A stretch of DNA of 23,022 nt from Sabulitectum sp036743055 (lineage in GTDB: Bacteria > Fermentibacterota > Fermentibacteria > Fermentibacterales > JCC-6). Where the stretch lies: NCBI GenBank assembly GCA_036743055.1, contig DAINQE010000040.1:1-23022 (forward strand), in the 5' to 3' direction. The position numbers and the translations under genes are program-made. The notes below the pieces were generated by a model. It was given only the letters and a program-made list of their open reading frames with translations. It was not told the DNA's origin and did no database searches. Numbering within the stretch: the first letter of the stretch is position 1; every line of letters starts with the position of its first letter. Positions 22,971 through 23,022 of this stretch are shown piece by piece.

Positions 22971-23022
22971 ATGCCCGGCGCCGACCTACTCTCCCAGCCG
23001 GTGACCAACTAGTACCATCGGC
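22971..23022 (-). rRNA. rrf: 5S ribosomal RNA, 3' end (partial, runs off right edge)
   Basis: Read on the minus strand the last 52 bases are GCCGATGGTACTAG followed by TTGGTCACCGGCTGGGAGAG, then TAGGTCGGCGCCGGGCAT. GATGGTACT, TGGGAGAGTAGGTC and the closing GCCGGGC are the conserved helix IV/V and terminal helix I segments of bacterial 5S rRNA. The 5' two-thirds lie outside the window, so the 16S and 23S genes would be further right. The exact 3' end is approximate within a few bases. Confidence 0.9.

Noticed and set aside
1..23022. CRISPR array, tRNA genes, insertion sequences or prophage
   Set aside because: I saw no regularly spaced repeats, no cloverleaf-like sequence with TTCGA-type T-loops, no transposase or integrase motifs on either strand.

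Overview
The window reads as chromosomal DNA of a moderately GC-rich, Gram-negative-type (diderm) bacterium. Signal peptides and two small predicted outer-membrane beta-barrels support an outer envelope. The genome uses ATG and TTG starts, strong AGGAGG-type ribosome sites, many AGG/AGA arginine codons, and TGA as a normal stop. It has both GlnRS and folate-dependent TrmFO, and the mix of genes resembles poorly cultured lineages of the FCB superphylum; a phylum cannot be fixed from the sequence alone. Most of the window is housekeeping or conserved-hypothetical DNA. There is no CRISPR array, prophage, integrase or insertion sequence. 

Layout, left to right. (1) 1-1154, minus: N-terminal part of the disaggregase ClpB, running off the left edge, with its own promoter. 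(2) 1386-3955, plus: a tight three-gene set of a Gfo/Idh/MocA oxidoreductase, an ABC ATPase-like protein that has lost every catalytic motif, and a multi-spanning membrane protein. (3) 3931-5226, minus: TrmFO, which makes m5U54 in tRNA; it is divergent from an unrecognised 160-residue gene. (4) 5848-10353, plus: asparagine synthetase AsnB overlapping a short GCS2-type glutamate-cysteine ligase relative, then GlnRS. All three concern glutamine, glutamate or carboxylate-amine ligation. (5) 10541-13690: a 1049-residue GGDEF-AAA ATPase-TPR signalling protein behind an AT-rich promoter region. (6) 13746-16192: a CASTOR/POLLUX-type ion channel with regulatory RCK domains, followed by a small exported protein. 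(7) 16286-18664: envelope genes, namely an exported protein, a divergent NlpC/P60 endopeptidase, and two tandem paralogous beta-barrels. The endopeptidase and the barrels share a back-to-back promoter built on one palindromic -10. (8) 18677-20028, minus: a DUF2007 protein and an M42 aminopeptidase separated by a strong hairpin. (9) 20029-20616: a gene-poor, lower-GC stretch with a decayed FG-GAP/VCBS fragment. (10) 20617-22152, plus: an exported GH5 glycosidase with a carbohydrate-binding-like module inserted into the catalytic barrel. (11) 22365-22838, minus: a YbhB/YbcL (PEBP) protein. (12) 22971-23022, minus: the 3' end of a 5S rRNA followed by the rRNA operon terminator. 

No single new defence or mobile system stands out. 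The best candidates for undescribed biology are the operon with the catalytically dead ABC ATPase, the AsnB/GCS2-like pair, the GGDEF-AAA-TPR regulator and the split GH5.
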